From assembly GCA_015709215.1 (NCBI GenBank), contig JACCQN010000009.1, forward strand, positions 1 to 64,000: a DNA stretch of 64,000 bases, read 5' to 3'. Position numbers and translations under genes: made by a program. This document shows, in pieces, positions 62,042-64,000 of this stretch; position 1 is the first letter of the stretch; each line of letters begins with the position of its first letter. The DNA is from Bacteroidales bacterium (lineage in GTDB: Bacteria > Bacteroidota > Bacteroidia > Bacteroidales > F082). The notes beneath the pieces are model-generated. The model searched no databases, was not told the DNA's origin, and saw only the letters and a program-made list of their open reading frames with translations.

Positions 62042-62485
62042 TTAAATTTCAATTTTCTGTACCCTTTTTTCGTGACGTCCGCCTGCAAATGCGGTGTTCA
62101 AAAATACCTGAACCATTTCCCAAGCCAGATCAAATGGGATGAAACGGCCTGGCAGCGACAAAATATTGGCATCATTATGTTCACGAGCTAATCTGGCTAA
62201 TTCAACATTCCAGCACAAAGCCGCCCTAACTCCTTTATGTTTATTTGCAGCCAGCTGCGCTCCATTACCACTTCCACACATAATTATTCCAAGAGGAAAT
62301 TTTCGCTGAGCAACAGCATCTGCAAGCGGATGAATCATATCCGGATAATCTACACTTTCGGATGAATGTGTCCCAAAATCAACCACTTCGTAACCAGCAG
62401 CACGTAATTTTTCAGCCAAAAATGTCTTCATTTCATAGCCACCATGATCCGAAGCTATGGGTATCGTTTTGATTTCATTTGTCAT
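62042..62485 (-). CDS. rpiB: Ribose-5-phosphate isomerase B
   Basis: Interconverts ribose 5-phosphate and ribulose 5-phosphate in the pentose phosphate pathway. The 147 residues show the RpiB pattern: IASDHGGYEMKTFLAEKL near 8, VDYPDMIHPLADAV near 45, the active-site IIMCGSGNGAQLAANK near 67 with catalytic cysteine, and the REHNDANILSLPGRF near 104 anion hole. It starts directly beside the DnaA-box cluster, transcribed away from it, with lutB downstream. Confidence 0.94.
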   Translation of the reverse strand: MTNEIKTIPIASDHGGYEMKTFLAEKLRAAGYEVVDFGTHSSESVDYPDMIHPLADAVAQRKFPLGIIMCGSGNGAQLAANKHKGVRAALCWNVELARLAREHNDANILSLPGRFIPFDLAWEMVQVFLNTAFAGGRHEKRVQKIEI

Positions 62486-63000
62486 TGTTGATAATTATTT
62501 TCTACAAAATTATTCATTTTTATCCGGCTTCTACTTTTTGTGCTTTTATTTCAAGGAATTATGTGATTTTTAATAAACCAACTTTAATTATAAATGTTTG
62601 TAAATGTGTTTGTTATTACTTATCAACAATAGGCTTGTTGATAAAGTTGACAAGCTGTTATTAACTTCTGATAACTGTTCGATTATCAACAATTCTTGAT
62701 GCTACTCGTTTTCCATTGTTAATAAAGTGAATTTTATCATCAGTTTTCCACAACTTTTGCACATAATTTTTGAAGGAAATTAACAAGAAGTTATCAACAG
62801 ATTCAAAAAAAATTGAACTCTTTAACTAATTTTTAAGCCTTGAATTTTAATATTTTAGTAAAATAATAAGACCATTTTTTAGTTAATAAATTGTGAATAA
62901 CGATTTATCCAAATTTTTACTCAAAAACTTTTACACCTTATCAACAAAAATAACAACAACAACAATCTTTTTTAAAAATTAATAAGAAAGAATACTATTA
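62486..63000. other. Candidate chromosomal replication origin (DnaA-box cluster)
   Basis: An AT-rich 515-bp region between the divergent rpiB and nadA genes. The 9-mer TTATCAACA, one base from the classical TTATCCACA, occurs exactly six times: 62486-62494 (-), 62620-62628 (+), 62636-62644 (-), 62683-62691 (+), 62791-62799 (+) and 62938-62946 (+). Near matches are TTTTCCACA at 62744, TTATCCAAA at 62905 and TTATTCACA at 62892-62900 (-). A very AT-rich tract at 62813-62900 could be the unwinding element. No dnaA gene is in the window, so this rests on sequence pattern alone. Confidence 0.6.
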
Positions 63001-63057
63001 TTGATGATTTGGCTTGTTGAAAAAAGTGGGGTTTTAAAAAGAACGTTTGAATTATGT

Positions 63058-63065
63058 TAAATTTG
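63058..63065 (+). promoter_or_regulatory. -7 box of nadA
   Basis: TAAATTTG matches TAnnTTTG exactly, 31 bp before the ATG at 63097. Confidence 0.5.
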
Positions 63066-63096
63066 TTGCAGGAATTAATTATAGAAATTTAAAATC

Positions 63097-64000
63097 ATGT
63101 CAACAATAGTAAACGAAATAAACGAATTAAGAAAACAAAAAAATGCGATCATTCTTGCGCATTACTATCAGGTTCCTGAAATTCAGGATATTGCTGATTA
63201 TGTGGGTGATAGTTTAGGCCTGGCGCAACAAGCTGCTCAAACTAATGCTGATATGATTGTCTTTGCCGGAGTTCATTTTATGGCCGAGACTGCTAAAATT
63301 TTGAATCCTAAAAAAAAGGTTGTTTTGCCTGATATGGAAGCCGGATGTTCGTTGGCAGCAAGTGCTCCGGAAGATGATTTCAGGGCTTTTCTTAGCAAAT
63401 ATCCTGATTATAAGGTTATTTCGTATATTAATTGTACTGCTGCAGTAAAAACCATGTCGGATGTGATATGCACCTCCGGAAATGCTGTTCAGATCGTGGA
63501 GTCTTTTCCAAAAGATGCTAAACTAATTTTTGCACCGGACAAGAATCTGGGTGGTTATATCAACAGGCTTACCGGACGAGATATGGTTTTGTGCGACGGA
63601 ACCTGCGAAGTGCATGATATTTTATCAACGGAAGCTATAATAAAGTTGAAAAAAGAAAATCCTGATGCTAAACTTATTGCTCATCCCGAATGCAAGGCGG
63701 CTGTTTTGGAATTGGCTGATTTTGTGGGATCAACAACAGCATTGCTAAATTTTACAAGCCATGATGACAGTCAGAAATACATTGTAGCTACCGAAACGGG
63801 TATTTTGCACAAAATGCAGCAAGCTTCACCTGAAAAGTCTTTTTTAATTGTTCCTTCCGATGAAACTTGCAATTGTAATGATTGTCCTTATATGAAACTC
63901 AATACGATGGAAAAGCTGTTGAAAGCGTTAAAAAATGAACAACCAGCTATTGAGCTTTCTGAAGATGTAATTGAAAAAGCCAAAATTCCGATTGAACGGA
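63097..64000 (+). CDS. nadA: Quinolinate synthase NadA, 3' end cut by the window
   Basis: Condenses iminoaspartate with dihydroxyacetone phosphate to quinolinate, the second step of de novo NAD synthesis, using a 4Fe-4S cluster. The first 301 residues are visible and are uninterrupted: AIILAHYYQVPEIQDIADYV near 17, GDSLGLAQQAA, FAGVHFMAETAKILNP near 60, the first cluster cysteine in DMEAGCSLA near 84, APDKNLGGYI near 145, the second in DGTCEVHD near 169, AHPECKAAV, and CNCNDCPYMKLNTMEKL near 263. nadB and nadC are not seen; they may follow beyond the window. Confidence 0.95.
   Translation, partial: MSTIVNEINELRKQKNAIILAHYYQVPEIQDIADYVGDSLGLAQQAAQTNADMIVFAGVHFMAETAKILNPKKKVVLPDMEAGCSLAASAPEDDFRAFLSKYPDYKVISYINCTAAVKTMSDVICTSGNAVQIVESFPKDAKLIFAPDKNLGGYINRLTGRDMVLCDGTCEVHDILSTEAIIKLKKENPDAKLIAHPECKAAVLELADFVGSTTALLNFTSHDDSQKYIVATETGILHKMQQASPEKSFLIVPSDETCNCNDCPYMKLNTMEKLLKALKNEQPAIELSEDVIEKAKIPIER

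Overview
The window looks like a chromosomal segment from a free-living member of the Bacteroidota, closest in flavour to Bacteroidales/Marinilabiliales. The grounds are: genes preceded by the phylum's own -7 promoter box (TAnnTTTG, seen at least seventeen times here), two secreted proteins with C-terminal sorting domains of the type IX secretion kind, a DUF4369/TlpA lipoprotein, a LytS/LytTR pair next to a LiaF-like membrane protein, a TonB-family protein, and the near absence of Shine-Dalgarno sequences. Base composition is about 40% GC by eye. No phage, insertion sequence, CRISPR array, tRNA or rRNA gene was seen. The window is mainly core metabolism and housekeeping, with a few decayed genes and two non-coding loci that stand out.

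Layout. 1-790: the tail of a heptose adenylyltransferase and a decayed surface-protein gene. 791-6508: adenine deaminase, a DUF2256 protein, an ArsR regulator, an Ig-like lipoprotein, a TonB-family protein and a UPF0316 membrane protein. 6883-10478: a three-gene biotin-dependent acyl-CoA carboxylase operon closed by an intrinsic terminator. 10795-16383: a hybrid histidine kinase, class II aldolase, an RluB-type pseudouridine synthase with a long charged N-terminus, and a tandem universal stress protein. 16391-24828: a kinase/PHP phosphatase/U32 peptidase operon, an AsmA-like protein, an S9 peptidase with an amber codon in its signal peptide, and CorA. 24829-25530: a degraded stretch. 25531-31614: glutamine synthetase, the LiaF-LytS-LytTR module and AspS. 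31719-36420: a nucleotidyltransferase/HEPN pair (the latter interrupted by a stop), a Gfo/Idh oxidoreductase, CvpA, an MlaEF-type ABC transporter, PurN and PspC. 36487-43573: DnaG, then an unidentified structured RNA of about 375 nt, TadA, a sodium/solute symporter and a VPS10-like secreted protein. 43732-52135: aldo/keto reductase, an AAA/DUF4143 ATPase, a beta-helix secreted protein, a LuxR remnant, DUF302, a small lipoprotein, SprT, GH3, LysE and HdeD-like proteins. 52240-62485: RecJ, a MacB-type permease, purH-mreBCD, a TlpA thioredoxin, LutB and RpiB. 62486-63096: an AT-rich cluster of DnaA-box-like sequences, then nadA running off the end.

The most interesting items are (1) the minus-strand RNA at about 38457-38834, which has a consensus promoter, UACG and GAAA tetraloop hairpins, four GUGAGY motifs and a strong terminator but matches no RNA family I could recall; (2) the probable replication origin at 62486-63000, with six exact copies of TTATCAACA between divergent genes; (3) promoters placed only 4-6 bp from the start codons of purN and the Gfo/Idh gene, suggesting leaderless mRNAs; and (4) in-frame stop codons close to the N-termini of otherwise intact genes.
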